A DNA stretch of 48,102 nt from Anaerolineae bacterium. GTDB lineage: Bacteria > Chloroflexota > Anaerolineae > JAADDB01. Position numbers and translations under genes: made by a program. Each line of letters begins with the position of its first letter. Within the stretch, counting starts at the first letter, position 1. Where the stretch lies: contig WFQU01000077.1 in the NCBI GenBank assembly GCA_015486845.1, positions 1-48,102 of the forward strand. The letters are read 5' to 3'. Below the pieces are notes generated by a model. The model worked only from the letters and a program-made list of their open reading frames with translations. It ran no database searches and was not told the DNA's origin. Below are positions 32,562 through 42,607 of this stretch, in pieces.

Positions 32562-33509
32562 TTACTCGATATATTGATCGTAGCCTTTTTCGTGCATTTT
32601 CGCCTTCAACTCATCCAAAGACTTGCGCCCAAAGTTGCGGATAGAGAGCATCTCGCCGTCACCCAAGCGCATCTTCTCAATAATCTGACCAACTTGCAAA
32701 AGCCCGGCCCGCTTCAAACAATTGTCCGCCCGAGAAGAAAGCACCAAGCTTTCCATCGGCACGGAATACACTTCCAGCGGGATATTCTCCACATCAGTCA
32801 CAGGTTCTACAACCGGCGGGACATCGCTAACACCGGCCACCAAAGCAAAATGGCGCAACAAGATGGAAGCACTTTGTCGCAGTGCGTCCTCCGGTGCAAT
32901 AGTGCCATCCGTCCAAATTTCTAACAGTAAGCGATCATAGTCCGTTTTCTGGCCAATGCGTTCACTATCCACGGAAAAATTCACTTTGCGCACTGGACTA
33001 AAAATCGCGTCCACAGGAATATTACCCAGTGGTAACTCACGGCGACTCTCGGCTGGGGAATAGCCTCGTCCCCGCGTGACGGTCAACTCCGCGTCTAATT
33101 CCACATCATTGGAATCAGCAGTGCACAGATAAAGTTCCGGATTCGCTACTTCCAGACCATGCGGGCAGTAGACATCAATGCCCGTCACCGGCCCTTCCGC
33201 ATTCACCTCCAACTTGACCTGGATTGGATCGTCAGACTCGGTCAGCCAACGAAAACGCAACCGCTTCAAATTAAGAATAAACTGAATGGCATCTTCACGC
33301 ACATGAGGAATCGGTGAAAACTCATGCTGAATGCCAAGAATACGTATAGATGTAATAGCCGCCCCGGGCAAAGAAGAAAGCAACACACGGCGTAATCCAT
33401 TGCCTAACGTAATCCCGTATCCTTTCTCCAACGGGCTCACGATAAAACGGCCATATGTCTGCGTTGTTGCCTCTATTTCTACTACATTTGGCAAGACTAA
33501 ATCTAACAA
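32562..33509 (-). CDS. rpoA: RNA polymerase alpha subunit
   Basis: 315 residues. The N-terminal dimerisation domain includes GYGITLGNGLRRVLLSSLPG near residue 30 and FSPIPHVREDAIQFILN. The C-terminal domain, which contacts promoter UP elements and activators, has SSRADNCLKRAGLLQVGQ and IRNFGRKSLDELKAKM. The start is TTG at 33507-33509 with GGAGG 7 nt upstream; the next residues LDLVLPNVVEIE fit the usual N-terminus. It lies between rpsD and rplQ as expected. Confidence 0.97.
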   Translation of the reverse strand: MLDLVLPNVVEIEATTQTYGRFIVSPLEKGYGITLGNGLRRVLLSSLPGAAITSIRILGIQHEFSPIPHVREDAIQFILNLKRLRFRWLTESDDPIQVKLEVNAEGPVTGIDVYCPHGLEVANPELYLCTADSNDVELDAELTVTRGRGYSPAESRRELPLGNIPVDAIFSPVRKVNFSVDSERIGQKTDYDRLLLEIWTDGTIAPEDALRQSASILLRHFALVAGVSDVPPVVEPVTDVENIPLEVYSVPMESLVLSSRADNCLKRAGLLQVGQIIEKMRLGDGEMLSIRNFGRKSLDELKAKMHEKGYDQYIE

Positions 33510-33579
33510 AAGAAACCTCCTTGCTCAGGAAAAACCGACGTCCCATCCCTGTGAAAATAGACGGCACGCTTCTTACCCA

Positions 33580-34215
33580 TTAGCGGCTGTAATATTCGAC
33601 AACCAACTGTTCGTTGATGGGGATGTCGACGTGTTCCCGTTCCGGCAAACGCAAAACGACCCCGCTCAACGATTCAATATTTAGCTGCAACCAATCGGGG
33701 ACTGTTTTATCAGCAGCGATCTCTTCACGCAGCTTGAAAAAGCCATTCTGGCGGTGACCTTCACGCACTAAAATGGTATCCCCGGGAGCCACCAAATAAG
33801 AAGGAATATTTACTTTCCGGCTATTGACAGCGATATGGCCGTGACGGACCAGCTGTCGTGCTTGGGCACGAGAGTCCGCCAGACCAAGCCGGTACACGAC
33901 ATTATCAAGACGACGTTCCAATAACGTCAAGAGAGCCGTGCCGGTCTTACCCTTTTGGCGAGAAGCTTCCGCAAAATAGCGGCGGAACTGCCGTTCCATC
34001 ACGCCATAAATACGGCGCACTTTTTGCTTTTCGCGCAACTGGATAGCAAAGTCCGATGCCTTGCCACGACGCCGGCGATTATTACCTTGATCGCCGGGCG
34101 GGTAGGGGTGACGCTCGAACGGACATTTCGACGAAAGGCAACGATCACCTTTCAAAAAGAGTTTTTGATTTTCTCGCCTGCATAACTTACAAACAGGACC
34201 TGTATAACGAGCCAA
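33580..34215 (-). CDS. rpsD: 30S ribosomal protein S4 (zinc-binding form)
   Basis: 211 residues. S4 nucleates assembly of the 30S body and in many bacteria represses its own operon. [12 protein letters not shown] and [10 protein letters not shown] near the N-terminus supply four Cys for a zinc site (C+ form). The S4 RNA-binding domain lies at about 100-165 ([22 protein letters not shown]). I set the start at TTG 34213-34215, giving the family-typical [12 protein letters not shown] with GGAGG 5 nt upstream. A GTG four codons earlier overlaps that Shine-Dalgarno. Confidence 0.96.
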   Translation of the reverse strand: MARYTGPVCKLCRRENQKLFLKGDRCLSSKCPFERHPYPPGDQGNNRRRRGKASDFAIQLREKQKVRRIYGVMERQFRRYFAEASRQKGKTGTALLTLLERRLDNVVYRLGLADSRAQARQLVRHGHIAVNSRKVNIPSYLVAPGDTILVREGHRQNGFFKLREEIAADKTVPDWLQLNIESLSGVVLRLPEREHVDIPINEQLVVEYYSR

Positions 34216-34350
34216 ATTAACCTCCACTTCTCGAATTTCTTGGGGTTTACAGCTTGGCTAAACTTTCATCCCCCGATAAATCGCACAAACTCAGCAAGCT
34301 ACAACATAGGCGCTCAGAACGGCCTCTACTCGCGCGACCGAGCCACTACT

Positions 34351-34755
34351 TTAGACACGTCGCTTTTTGGGCGGGCGGCAACCATTGTGTGGCACCGGCG
34401 TAACATCGACAATGGCATGAACCACAATACCACTGCCTTGCAACGAGCGCAAAGCAGTTTCCCGCCCCGGCCCCGGCCCTTTCACTCGCACTTCCGCCTC
34501 ACGCATGCCAACATCAAGGGCCATTTTTGCCACCTGTTGGGCAGCTAACTGAGCAGCATAAGGCGTGCTCTTACGCGATCCCTTGAACCCGGCCGTTCCG
34601 CCACTCGCCCATCCGATGACATTCCCCTGTTGGTCTGTTACCGTGATGATGGTATTGTTAAAAGTAGACTGAATGTAAAAGCGGCCTCTCGGCACCAATT
34701 TCTTTTCTCGTCGAGCGCCAGAACGGCGACCTCGACGACGTGTTGGTTGAGCCAT
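34351..34755 (-). CDS. rpsK: 30S ribosomal protein S11
   Basis: 134 residues. A 30S platform protein near the mRNA exit. [37 protein letters not shown] and [18 protein letters not shown] are family signatures. ATG start. It lies between rpsM and rpsD in the alpha operon; 135 bp without a gene separate it from rpsD. Confidence 0.97.
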   Translation of the reverse strand: MAQPTRRRGRRSGARREKKLVPRGRFYIQSTFNNTIITVTDQQGNVIGWASGGTAGFKGSRKSTPYAAQLAAQQVAKMALDVGMREAEVRVKGPGPGRETALRSLQGSGIVVHAIVDVTPVPHNGCRPPKKRRV

Positions 34756-34834
34756 ATAACTCCCTCTGCAAGATAAACCCTAAAACAGGCACAACAGACC
34801 GACCACCGGTCTCCTGCCTGACCAACTAAGCCAT

Positions 34835-35212
34835 TTACTTCCGCGCTCGCTTGCGGCCTGGCACAGTTTTACGTGTCCCACGCCTCGTGCGAGCGTTCGT
34901 GCGAGTGCGCTGGCCATGCGCCGGCAAATTCCGGCGATGCCGCAAACCGCGATAAGCACCAATTTCCGTCAAACGCTTGATATTCATCGCCACATCCCGG
35001 CGCAAATCACCTTCCACACGATAATTGCGATCGATGATCTCACGCAAACGAATGACCTCAGACTCAGTTAAATCATTCGAGCGCGTATCAGGATCCACGT
35101 TAGCCACCCGGAGAATCTCCCGGCTGGTGGAAAGCCCAATGCCGTAAATGTATGTCAACGCCACTTCAATGCGTTTGTTGCGGGGTAAATCAACCCCTGC
35201 GATACGAGCCAT
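34835..35212 (-). CDS. rpsM: 30S ribosomal protein S13
   Basis: 125 residues. A 30S head protein at the subunit interface and P-site. [26 protein letters not shown] and the basic [18 protein letters not shown] tail are typical. ATG start with AAGGAG upstream. It follows rpmJ by 18 bp. Confidence 0.97.
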   Translation of the reverse strand: MARIAGVDLPRNKRIEVALTYIYGIGLSTSREILRVANVDPDTRSNDLTESEVIRLREIIDRNYRVEGDLRRDVAMNIKRLTEIGAYRGLRHRRNLPAHGQRTRTNARTRRGTRKTVPGRKRARK

Positions 35213-35230
35213 TCGCCAACTCCTTTTTCA

Positions 35231-35344
35231 CTAACCTTGGCGCTGCTTGTGTTTCGGATTAGAACAAATTACCCGAACCACTCCTTTGCGCTTCACAATT
35301 TTGCACTTCTCACACCGCTTCTTCACAGACGATCGTACTTTCAT
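35231..35344 (-). CDS. rpmJ: 50S ribosomal protein L36 (zinc-binding form)
   Basis: 37 residues. It reads [20 protein letters not shown], then [18 protein letters not shown]11, C14, C27 and H32 form the C-x2-C-x12-C-x4-H zinc knuckle of the C+ form. Two ATGs lie in tandem; the second (35342-35344) is 6 nt after GGGGAG and gives the standard N-terminus. It sits between map and rpsM, where infA would often precede it. Confidence 0.95.
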   Translation of the reverse strand: MKVRSSVKKRCEKCKIVKRKGVVRVICSNPKHKQRQG

Positions 35345-35368
35345 CATTTTCTCCCCAGCGCCCGAAAA

Positions 35369-36154
35369 TTACAAGCGTGTTAAAATATCAGCCCCGTTTT
35401 CGGTGACTAACAATGTATGTTCAAAATGGGCCGACAACGCGCCATCAGCTGTGACCACCGTCCAGCCATCAGCCAACACCCGCGTGCGCCAAGTGCCCAT
35501 ATTTACCATGGGCTCAATGGCAAATGTCATGCCCGGTTGCAAAACCAAATAGCTATCGGCATGCGCCATATTGACGTAATGCAGAATCTCCGGCGGCTCA
35601 TGCATCTCCCGGCCAATACCGTGTCCGGTATATTCCCGCACCACCGCCAAACCGTGGTTTTCCACATATTGCTGAATAGCGGCCGAAACCTGCATCATAG
35701 GCTTGTTCGCTTCCACTGCGGCAATGCCTTTATAAAGGGCATCTTTCGTCACATCCAGCAACCGTTGCGCGGCGTCGCTGATCTGCCCCACAGGGTAGCT
35801 CCAGGCACCATCTCCCTGCCAGCCTTTGTAAATCGTGCCGGTATCGATACTGACGATATCGCCTTCCTGCAACACCCGGTCCGGGCGGGGAATGCCGTGC
35901 ACCAATTCATCATTAATGGACGCACAAATAGAAGCCGGAAAACCATAATACCCCTTGAAAGAAGGAATAGCCCCATTCTTCCGAATCACGCTCTCAGCCA
36001 AAGTATCCAACTCGGCAGTCGTAACGCCGGGTTTAATAGCCTCCCGCATGTGCGCATGTACTAAAGCGACCAAACGCCCTGCTTCCCGCATCAGCTTAAT
36101 TTGTTCTGCCGTCCGGCATTTCACCTGCGCCGGACGCCGCTTCATCTGTTTCAC
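35369..36154 (-). CDS. map: Methionine aminopeptidase, type I
   Basis: A 261-residue metalloprotease that removes the N-terminal Met of nascent proteins. The pita-bread metal ligands are visible: two Asp in IDTGTIYKGWQGDGAW, His in GHGIGREMHEPP, Glu in MTFAIEPM and Glu in HFEHTLLVTENG. The GTG start at 36152-36154 shares one base with the adk stop (TAGTG), indicating coupled translation. Its place after secY-adk is the classic spc-alpha arrangement. Confidence 0.95.
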   Translation of the reverse strand: MKQMKRRPAQVKCRTAEQIKLMREAGRLVALVHAHMREAIKPGVTTAELDTLAESVIRKNGAIPSFKGYYGFPASICASINDELVHGIPRPDRVLQEGDIVSIDTGTIYKGWQGDGAWSYPVGQISDAAQRLLDVTKDALYKGIAAVEANKPMMQVSAAIQQYVENHGLAVVREYTGHGIGREMHEPPEILHYVNMAHADSYLVLQPGMTFAIEPMVNMGTWRTRVLADGWTVVTADGALSAHFEHTLLVTENGADILTRL

Positions 36155-36822
36155 TACGCTCTGACACTCTCTACAACCGCTATCAACGCGGCTTGCACAT
36201 CATCAACCTTACAATTACCGTTAATCTCTCGCAAAAGCGCTTGCTGACGATAAAACGCAATCACCGGCAACGTTTCTCGAAAGTAAACTTGCAGCCGGTT
36301 ACGAGCTGTTTCTGCGCTGTCATCCGAACGTTGGTAAAGTTCACCACCGCACAAATCACAAACCCCATCCACCTTGGGCGGGTTGAATAATACATGATAA
36401 ACAGCTCCGCAATTTCGGCAAATCCGACGTCCCGAGAGTCGTTGGATTAAGACTTCATCCGGCACTTTAAGATACACAGCGACATCAACCTGGCCGCCAA
36501 GAGAAGCCACCACCTCGTTCAAGGCCTCCGCCTGCCGCACAGTTCGGGGAAAGCCATCCAACAAGGCGCCGCGAGCACAATCTGGCCGCGAGAGCCGCCC
36601 TCTGACCATAGCAACCGTCACTTCATCCGGAACCAGCTCGCCTTTGTTCATGTAGGACTTGGCCAAAAGCCCTAGCTCTGTTTCCTTTTTTAAGTTCTCC
36701 CGAAAAATATCACCTGTCGATACCTGGGGTAAGCCGGTCGCTTTTTCTAACAACTTAGCCTGCGTACCTTTTCCGGCCCCTGGTGCCCCTAAAAAGACGA
36801 CGAAAAACGGTCCTTGCGGCAT
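36154..36822 (-). CDS. adk: Adenylate kinase (zinc-lid form)
   Basis: A 222-residue enzyme interconverting ATP plus AMP with two ADP. The P-loop is GAPGAGKGT at 12-20; FPRTVRQAEAL near 91 is the AMP-binding signature. The long lid carries C135-x2-C138 and C155-x2-C158, the zinc-binding type. ATG start. It overlaps map by one base and lies 61 bp after secY. Confidence 0.96.
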   Translation of the reverse strand: MPQGPFFVVFLGAPGAGKGTQAKLLEKATGLPQVSTGDIFRENLKKETELGLLAKSYMNKGELVPDEVTVAMVRGRLSRPDCARGALLDGFPRTVRQAEALNEVVASLGGQVDVAVYLKVPDEVLIQRLSGRRICRNCGAVYHVLFNPPKVDGVCDLCGGELYQRSDDSAETARNRLQVYFRETLPVIAFYRQQALLREINGNCKVDDVQAALIAVVESVRA

Positions 36823-36883
36823 TTCTTATGCCTCCAAAACCCATCGATTTAAAAGAACGCCTCCCCACCTCCACTTACTTAGC

Positions 36884-38167
36884 TTAACGAATAAAACCTT
36901 CGTAATGACGCATGAGCAACTGTGCTTCCATCTGTTTCATCGTGTCCAATACCACACCGACAACGATCAGCAAACCGGCGCTGCTGATGAGCATGACGGA
37001 CGTGGACGTAAACCCGCGCACGAAGAAAGGTATGACCGCCACGGCGGCTAAAAACAACGCTCCCACCAGGGTAATACGGGACATCACTTTGTTCAGGTAC
37101 GTCTCGGTAATCTTACCAGCCCGGATACCGGGGATGAACCCTCCCTGTCGCTGCAATGTTTCCGGCAAGTTTTGTTGTCGAAACACCACATCGGTGTAGA
37201 AATAGGTGAACCCGACAACCATCCAGAAATAAGCAAACCAGTAAAACCAACCTTGGATATTAAAGACAGAAGTCGTCGCGCTGGCCACGGAAGCAATCCA
37301 AGGCGTGCTGGAACCCACGAAATAGCTGGCCAGGGTGGCCGGCAAAATCATCAAACTCTGGGCGAAGATAATCGGGATCATGCCGGCGGCGTTAACGCGC
37401 AACGGCACATAGGTGCTCTGGCCGCCGTAAACTTTGCGCCCGCGCACCCGCTTGGCGTATTGTACTGGAATACGGCGCTCGCCTTCCTGTACAAACACGA
37501 TCACAGCAACAGTAATAATCATCACCAAGATCAAAACAGTAAAGCCGACATAATTGCCGGCGGCTAACATCTGGCCCATGCGCCGGGGCATAGCCGCCAC
37601 AATACCACCAAAGATGATGATCGATATGCCGTTACCAATGCCATCCGACGTAATCAGTTCACCTAACCACATGGCAAAAGCGGTGCCGGCCGTCAAGGAG
37701 ATCAACGTCGTCACGGTGGGCAACAAGTTAGCGCCGGTGAAACCGAAATGCGGCAAAACGCCCGCTCGCGCTAACAAAACCGACTGTCCCCAACCTTGCA
37801 ACAGCGCCAAAGGAATGGTCAGCCAGTTGGTGTATTGGTTGATCTTCTGGACACCCTGCTCGCCCTCTTTGGACAGCTCTTCCAATTGCGGAATAATAGG
37901 CACCAACAACTGCAAGATAATGGAAGACGTGATGTACGGGTAAACGCCCATGGACATAACCGAAAACCGGGACAAAGCCCCGCCGGAAAACATATCCAAT
38001 AAACCCACTAACGGATTACTGGCAAATACTTGCTTCAAAACATTTTGATCCACGCCGGGAGCAGGAATATGCGCCGCCAGCCGGTAAATGACCAGAAGCC
38101 CCAGCGTCACCAGCAGCTTATTACGCAGATCCGGCAGGCGGAAGGAATTACGTACAGCATCAATCAT
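36884..38167 (-). CDS. secY: Preprotein translocase subunit SecY
   Basis: 427 residues, the channel subunit of the SecYEG translocon in the cytoplasmic membrane. Ten hydrophobic segments can be recognised, starting with LLVTLGLLVIYRLAAHIPAPG. GGALSRFSVMSMGVYPYITSSI near residue 61 is the family signature, and the cytoplasmic loop VQEGERRIPVQYAKRVRGR lies near 225. ATG start. It lies between rplO and adk, as is standard. Confidence 0.97.
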   Translation of the reverse strand: MIDAVRNSFRLPDLRNKLLVTLGLLVIYRLAAHIPAPGVDQNVLKQVFASNPLVGLLDMFSGGALSRFSVMSMGVYPYITSSIILQLLVPIIPQLEELSKEGEQGVQKINQYTNWLTIPLALLQGWGQSVLLARAGVLPHFGFTGANLLPTVTTLISLTAGTAFAMWLGELITSDGIGNGISIIIFGGIVAAMPRRMGQMLAAGNYVGFTVLILVMIITVAVIVFVQEGERRIPVQYAKRVRGRKVYGGQSTYVPLRVNAAGMIPIIFAQSLMILPATLASYFVGSSTPWIASVASATTSVFNIQGWFYWFAYFWMVVGFTYFYTDVVFRQQNLPETLQRQGGFIPGIRAGKITETYLNKVMSRITLVGALFLAAVAVIPFFVRGFTSTSVMLISSAGLLIVVGVVLDTMKQMEAQLLMRHYEGFIR

Positions 38168-38261
38168 TGCGTTGTTCTCTCCTCAAAAGCAGGATACCCT
38201 GTCACAAATCTCCCCCACCCGGGCTGGTCGCGTTTTACTGGCCAACTCAGCAGGATCGACA

Positions 38262-38717
38262 TCAACGCGACAGCAATTCAACGGTACCGCCGACAGCTTC
38301 TACCTTCTGCCGGGCACCTCTGGTGATCCGATGTACTTTCACCGTCAAAGCACGATCCAAGTCACCATCACCTAACAAAACCACGGGCAGCGCTGTAGAA
38401 CGAATGAAGCCTGCGCCAGCCAATTGCTCCGGCGTCACCTCGCTACCGGCAGGAAACCGCTCTGCGTCCAGGTCGCCGACATTCACCTCTGCATATTCCA
38501 CCCGCCAGCGATTCTTGAAACCTCGCTTGAAAGGCAATCGCCGCACGAAAGGCAACTGACCGCCCTCAAAATAAGGGCGCACACCGCCGCCGGAGCGGGA
38601 ATTCTGGCCTTTGGTACCCCGGCCAGCCGTTTTACCTTGCCCTGCAGCAATGCCTCGGCCAACCCGTTTCCGGGGGCGACGACTGCCGGGAGCAGGTCGC
38701 AAATCATGCAAATTCAT
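38262..38717 (-). CDS. rplO: 50S ribosomal protein L15
   Basis: 151 residues. MNLHDLRPAPGSRRPRKRVG and the glycine-rich GKTAGRGTKGQNSRSGGGVR are typical of L15, a late 50S assembly protein. I choose the ATG at 38715-38717 with GGAGGAG 5 nt upstream; a GTG two codons earlier overlaps the rpmD stop. 94 bp without a gene separate it from secY. Confidence 0.96.
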   Translation of the reverse strand: MNLHDLRPAPGSRRPRKRVGRGIAAGQGKTAGRGTKGQNSRSGGGVRPYFEGGQLPFVRRLPFKRGFKNRWRVEYAEVNVGDLDAERFPAGSEVTPEQLAGAGFIRSTALPVVLLGDGDLDRALTVKVHRITRGARQKVEAVGGTVELLSR

Positions 38718-38719
38718 GG

Positions 38720-38923
38720 TCACTCCTCCACCACTTCCACGCTCACCAAATGGCTCACCTTCGCCACCATGCCGCGCACCGCGGGTTGATCATTGTGTTC
38801 TACCATATCACCTAAATGGCGCAACCCCAAAGCACGCACCGTCGCTTTCTGGCGAGCTGAATAGCCAATGGCGCTTTTCACATAAGTTACGCACAAACGG
38901 CGTGTCGCTTGTTCAGTCACCAC
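38720..38923 (-). CDS. rpmD: 50S ribosomal protein L30
   Basis: 67 residues. [20 protein letters not shown] and the turn [20 protein letters not shown] are the L30 signature. Two GTG codons in tandem (38923 and 38920) can start it; both lie inside the last codons of rpsE, so the genes overlap by 8-11 bp. AAAGGA lies upstream. Confidence 0.95.
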   Translation of the reverse strand: MVTEQATRRLCVTYVKSAIGYSARQKATVRALGLRHLGDMVEHNDQPAVRGMVAKVSHLVSVEVVEE

Positions 38924-39464
38924 GCTTTTCCTTTCTCAGCCAAAATGGCTGCAACGAGCCTGCGGGTCTATTCCGCAGGGCAGCAACCTCTTCTGGCGAT
39001 TGCAACTGGCGCAACCCTTCCAGCGTAGCTTTGGTCACATTCAAAATATTGGCGCTACCCATGGATTTCGTCAAGACATCCCGAATGCCGGCAGCTTCCA
39101 ACACGGCACGCACGCCGCCACCGGCAATAACGCCGGTACCGGCAGAAGCAGGCCGCAAGAGTACCTTGGCTGCGCTGTAGCGAGCAATGATCTCATGGGG
39201 AATCGTCGTTTCCACCATGGGCACCGTGATCATGTGCTTGCGCGCCCGCTCAGAGCCTTTGCGAATAGCATCAGGCACCGCACCGGCCCGGCCAACGCCC
39301 ACGCCAACTTTCCCTTTTCGATCGCCGACCACCACAACAGCACGAAAACTAAAGCGCCGGCCACCTTTGACGACCTTTGCCGTGCGCGCAATATGAACTA
39401 CACGCTCGTCGAATTCGTCAACTTCTTCGCGCCTACCCCTGGCAACATTTCTTCTCGCTGGCAT
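38913..39464 (-). CDS. rpsE: 30S ribosomal protein S5
   Basis: 183 residues. The N-terminal double-stranded-RNA-binding fold contains [19 protein letters not shown] and [16 protein letters not shown]. The C-terminal part contains [20 protein letters not shown] and [15 protein letters not shown]5 contributes to decoding fidelity. ATG start. It overlaps rpmD. Confidence 0.97.
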   Translation of the reverse strand: MPARRNVARGRREEVDEFDERVVHIARTAKVVKGGRRFSFRAVVVVGDRKGKVGVGVGRAGAVPDAIRKGSERARKHMITVPMVETTIPHEIIARYSAAKVLLRPASAGTGVIAGGGVRAVLEAAGIRDVLTKSMGSANILNVTKATLEGLRQLQSPEEVAALRNRPAGSLQPFWLRKEKRGD

Positions 39465-39490
39465 TTGTCCTCCTCATTCACACCAAACAC

Positions 39491-39856
39491 TTAAAATTGC
39501 AAGCCAGCTTCGCGCGATGCTTCCGCCAGCGCTTTCACTCGCCCAAAATAAGGGTAGCCGCCACGATCAAAAACCACCGTCGTGATACCTTGCGCCAATG
39601 CCCGCTGGGCAACCAACTGACCAACCAGTTTAGCTTGCTCGATTCTCCCCAAACCCGTCACTTTATCCCGCAGTTCTTTGTCTATGGTAGAAGCTGTCGT
39701 CAGTGTACGGCTGGCCTCATCGTCAATCACTTGTGCATAAATATGATTCAAGCTGCGGAACACGTTCAAGCGCGGACGAGAGCTCGTGCCGGAAATTTGT
39801 TTCCGAACCCGAACATGACGTCGCAACCGTGCCGCAGAACGTTTATCCCTTGCCAT
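39491..39856 (-). CDS. rplR: 50S ribosomal protein L18
   Basis: 121 residues. L18 binds 5S rRNA; its basic N-terminus [20 protein letters not shown], the segment [20 protein letters not shown] and the C-terminal [20 protein letters not shown] are typical. ATG start, 26 bp before rpsE. Confidence 0.97.
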   Translation of the reverse strand: MARDKRSAARLRRHVRVRKQISGTSSRPRLNVFRSLNHIYAQVIDDEASRTLTTASTIDKELRDKVTGLGRIEQAKLVGQLVAQRALAQGITTVVFDRGGYPYFGRVKALAEASREAGLQF

Positions 39857-39904
39857 GATAACCTTCCCTCTTCATAACATACAGGGCCGCCCGACAATAC
39901 GCCA

Positions 39905-40447
39905 TTAGCGTTTGCCCGCTTTACCCACTTTTTGCCGTACATATTCGCCCTGATAGCGAACGCCTTTCCCCTTATACGGTTCCGGGGGACGGCAACTGCG
40001 CACGTCCGCCGCGATTTGTCCCACGACCTCTTTATCGATACCCTTAATGACCAATTTTCGGCCGCTGCGATCCGTTTCAAACGCCAACCCAGGAACATTG
40101 AATTCGATGGGATGCGAATAGCCTAATTGCAGCACCAATTTACTGCCATCACCATCAGCACGATAGCCCACACCAACGATCTCCAAAGTCTTCTGGAAAC
40201 CCTCGTTGACGCCGATTACCATGTTATTAAGCAACACACGCGTCAATCCGTGCAAAGCCCGGTGCTGGCGTTGATCGGTAGGACGCTGGACCATCACCTG
40301 ATTGCCATCCTGCGTCAACTGCATATCTTGAGATAATTGGCGCGTCAAAGTACCTTTCGGGCCCTTGACCGTCACCATATTATCGGGGGCAATGGTCACT
40401 GTTACCCCTTTCGGAATTACAACCGGACGTCGTCCAACTCGAGACAT
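39905..40447 (-). CDS. rplF: 50S ribosomal protein L6
   Basis: 180 residues in two repeated alpha/beta domains. MSRVGRRPVVIPKGVTVTI and VTVKGPKGTLTRQLS mark the first; the second ends with the signature PPEPYKGKGVRYQGEYVRQK. L6 sits near the factor-binding site. ATG start, between rpsH and rplR. Confidence 0.97.
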   Translation of the reverse strand: MSRVGRRPVVIPKGVTVTIAPDNMVTVKGPKGTLTRQLSQDMQLTQDGNQVMVQRPTDQRQHRALHGLTRVLLNNMVIGVNEGFQKTLEIVGVGYRADGDGSKLVLQLGYSHPIEFNVPGLAFETDRSGRKLVIKGIDKEVVGQIAADVRSCRPPEPYKGKGVRYQGEYVRQKVGKAGKR

Positions 40448-40472
40448 TATACTATCCTCCTGTGACCGACGA

Positions 40473-40868
40473 CTACCAGACGTAACAAAGGACCTCGCCG
40501 CCCGTATTGAGCTGACGCGCCTTTTTCCCCGTCATAACCCCGCGTGACGTAGAAAGGATGGCCGTTCCCAGCCCACTACGCACCCGAGGAATGGATTGTC
40601 GTTTCGTGTAAATTCGCCGGCCCGGCTTGCTGATCCGCTTCAAACCCGTAATCACCGGCCGCCGATTCTCATCATACCGTAAAATTATCCGCAACATCGG
40701 CTGTGGTTCCGCCCGGTTCACGTCAAAGTGCTGAATGTACCCTTCTTCTTTCAATATCCGGGCCATAGCGACTTTGGTCTTAGAACTGGGAATCAACACA
40801 GAACGATGGTGAGCCATATTTGCATTGCGTATGCGTGTTAACATATCCGCAATAGGATCCGTCATCAT
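40473..40868 (-). CDS. rpsH: 30S ribosomal protein S8
   Basis: 131 residues. [18 protein letters not shown] at the N-terminus and the C-terminal [20 protein letters not shown] are family signatures. S8 binds helix 21 of 16S rRNA and often regulates the spc operon. Two ATGs lie in tandem; the first is 9 nt after GGAGG. The 143 bp before it, up to rpsN, are AT-rich and hold no gene. Confidence 0.97.
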   Translation of the reverse strand: MMTDPIADMLTRIRNANMAHHRSVLIPSSKTKVAMARILKEEGYIQHFDVNRAEPQPMLRIILRYDENRRPVITGLKRISKPGRRIYTKRQSIPRVRSGLGTAILSTSRGVMTGKKARQLNTGGEVLCYVW

Positions 40869-41011
40869 AAGTGCTATCCTCCAAGTTGCAGTATCGGCTG
40901 CACCTAAAGCAGTTTTTCCGACTTACAGCCTGGTTCCCAAAAGGGGAAAATATTTATTTTCCACTATAAAATTAAAGAGAACCACTGTAAACTGATTTAA
41001 CCGCTACAAAC

Positions 41012-41194
41012 TTACCAACTCGACTTCGTTACACCGGGCAACCGCCCATTCAAAGCTTCTTCGCGGAAGCAAATGCGACAGAGGCCAAACCGACGAATGT
41101 ACCCGTGCGGACGACCACATTTTCGACAACGGTTGTGCTCCCGCACTTTATATTTACGCCGGCCTTCTTTAATAACCATACTTTTCTTAGCCAC
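41012..41194 (-). CDS. rpsN: 30S ribosomal protein S14, type Z (zinc-binding)
   Basis: 60 residues, the short zinc form of S14. [20 protein letters not shown] supplies the C-x2-C and C-x2-C ligands. The GTG at 41192-41194 gives the usual [17 protein letters not shown] start and has GGAGGGG just upstream; the frame continues upstream without need. The gene is also known as rpsZ. Confidence 0.95.
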   Translation of the reverse strand: MAKKSMVIKEGRRKYKVREHNRCRKCGRPHGYIRRFGLCRICFREEALNGRLPGVTKSSW

Positions 41195-41208
41195 AACCCC
41201 TCCTAAAC

Positions 41209-41760
41209 TCAAGCTTGCTGAAGCGGCATGCCGAACAATCGCAATAACTCACGACCTTCTTCATCCGTCTTCGCCGTAGTGACAATAGAAACTTCCATGC
41301 CGCGCACTTTGTCGATCTTATCGTAATCGATTTCCGGCCAAATCACCTGCTCGCGCAAGCCTAACGTGTAATTACCTCGACCGTCAAAAGCATCCGCCGA
41401 AACACCTCGGAAATCACGCACCCTGGGCAAGGCAATGTTAAAAAGGCGATCGACAAAATCATACATGCGATTGCCGCGCAATGTCACTTTCAGCCCCACC
41501 GGATTCCCTTCACGCAACTTGAAAGTAGAAATGGCTTTGCGCGCCCGGCGCACGATCGGCTTTTGTCCAGTGATGGTCATCAAATCATTGGTAGCAAAAT
41601 CCAACGCTTTGGCATTTTGCAACGCTTCGCCAATACCAACATTGACCACCACCTTGACTAAACGCGGCACTTCCATGACGTTTTTGTAGCCGAAAGCTTT
41701 CACCATTTCCGGCACAATTTCATCTTGATAGCGTGCCTTTAATCTTGGAACTCGTCCCAT
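41209..41760 (-). CDS. rplE: 50S ribosomal protein L5
   Basis: 183 residues. L5 binds 5S rRNA and contacts P-site t[38 protein letters not shown] and [19 protein letters not shown] are family segments. I take the ATG at 41758-41760, behind AAGGGG; a GTG three codons earlier is possible. Confidence 0.95.
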   Translation of the reverse strand: MGRVPRLKARYQDEIVPEMVKAFGYKNVMEVPRLVKVVVNVGIGEALQNAKALDFATNDLMTITGQKPIVRRARKAISTFKLREGNPVGLKVTLRGNRMYDFVDRLFNIALPRVRDFRGVSADAFDGRGNYTLGLREQVIWPEIDYDKIDKVRGMEVSIVTTAKTDEEGRELLRLFGMPLQQA

Positions 41761-41794
41761 CCTGTTCACCCCTTACAAAAATTACCCCTCAGAA

Positions 41795-42169
41795 TCAACT
41801 ACTTTCTTGAGGCTTAGGCAAAAACTCATCATATTTGCGGCTGTAGCGAACGTATTCCCCTTCAGAAGTCTCTTTGTAATTTGCTCGAGTGCGTTTATTC
41901 GCATCGGGCGTTACCAACATCACATTGGAAATACGAATAGGCGCTTCACGTTCAATGATACCTACCTGCGTCCGCACATTGCCGGTAGGACGCTGATGTT
42001 TTTTCACCAGATTGATACCGGCGACAACCACCCACACGTCATCAGGATTATACCCTTTGCGCGGGGGACGCCAACGATTCCGAATGACCCGCTGTACCGT
42101 CCCGCGACGCCCTTTTTCATCTCCGGAAATAACTTCTACCAAGTCGCCTTTTACGATATGAACCTTCAT
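41795..42169 (-). CDS. rplX: 50S ribosomal protein L24
   Basis: 124 residues. The KOW motif KGDLVEVISGDEKGRRGTV near the N-terminus binds rRNA, and GINLVKKHQRP is typical. The C-terminal 20 residues (EYVRYSRKYDEFLPKPQESS) extend beyond the common length of about 105. ATG start, 11 bp after rplN. Confidence 0.95.
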   Translation of the reverse strand: MKVHIVKGDLVEVISGDEKGRRGTVQRVIRNRWRPPRKGYNPDDVWVVVAGINLVKKHQRPTGNVRTQVGIIEREAPIRISNVMLVTPDANKRTRANYKETSEGEYVRYSRKYDEFLPKPQESS

Positions 42170-42180
42170 CCGACAACCTC

Positions 42181-42549
42181 CTATAGCACCTCTGGCGCTA
42201 ACGAAACAATGCGCATATAGCGCTTTTCGCGCAACTCACGGGCCACAGGACCGAAAATACGCGTCCCCCGAGGCAACCCATGGTCATCAATCAACACAGC
42301 AGCATTGTCGTCGAAGCGAATGTAAGTGCCATCCGGACGCCGGTACGCTTTAGCGACGCGCACCACGACCGCCCTGACCACATCACCGCTTTTTACTTGA
42401 CTGTTAGGGGCTGCTTGTTTAACCGTGGCCACAATGACATCCCCCACCGACGCATAACGCCGCATGGAACCACCTTTCACGCGGATACAAAGAATCTCTT
42501 TGGCTCCCGTGTTATCGGCAACTCGCAGCCTACTTTCTTGCTGAATCAT
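42181..42549 (-). CDS. rplN: 50S ribosomal protein L14
   Basis: 122 residues, the usual length. [19 protein letters not shown] begins the protein and [20 protein letters not shown] ends it. L14 forms intersubunit bridges. I take the ATG at 42547-42549; the frame is open six codons further, but that would add residues foreign to the family. Confidence 0.97.
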   Translation of the reverse strand: MIQQESRLRVADNTGAKEILCIRVKGGSMRRYASVGDVIVATVKQAAPNSQVKSGDVVRAVVVRVAKAYRRPDGTYIRFDDNAAVLIDDHGLPRGTRIFGPVARELREKRYMRIVSLAPEVL

Positions 42550-42607
42550 AACTCCACCATCCTTCACGCCAACGGAAAACTATCCCAATCGGCAACCGCC
42601 ATTCACG

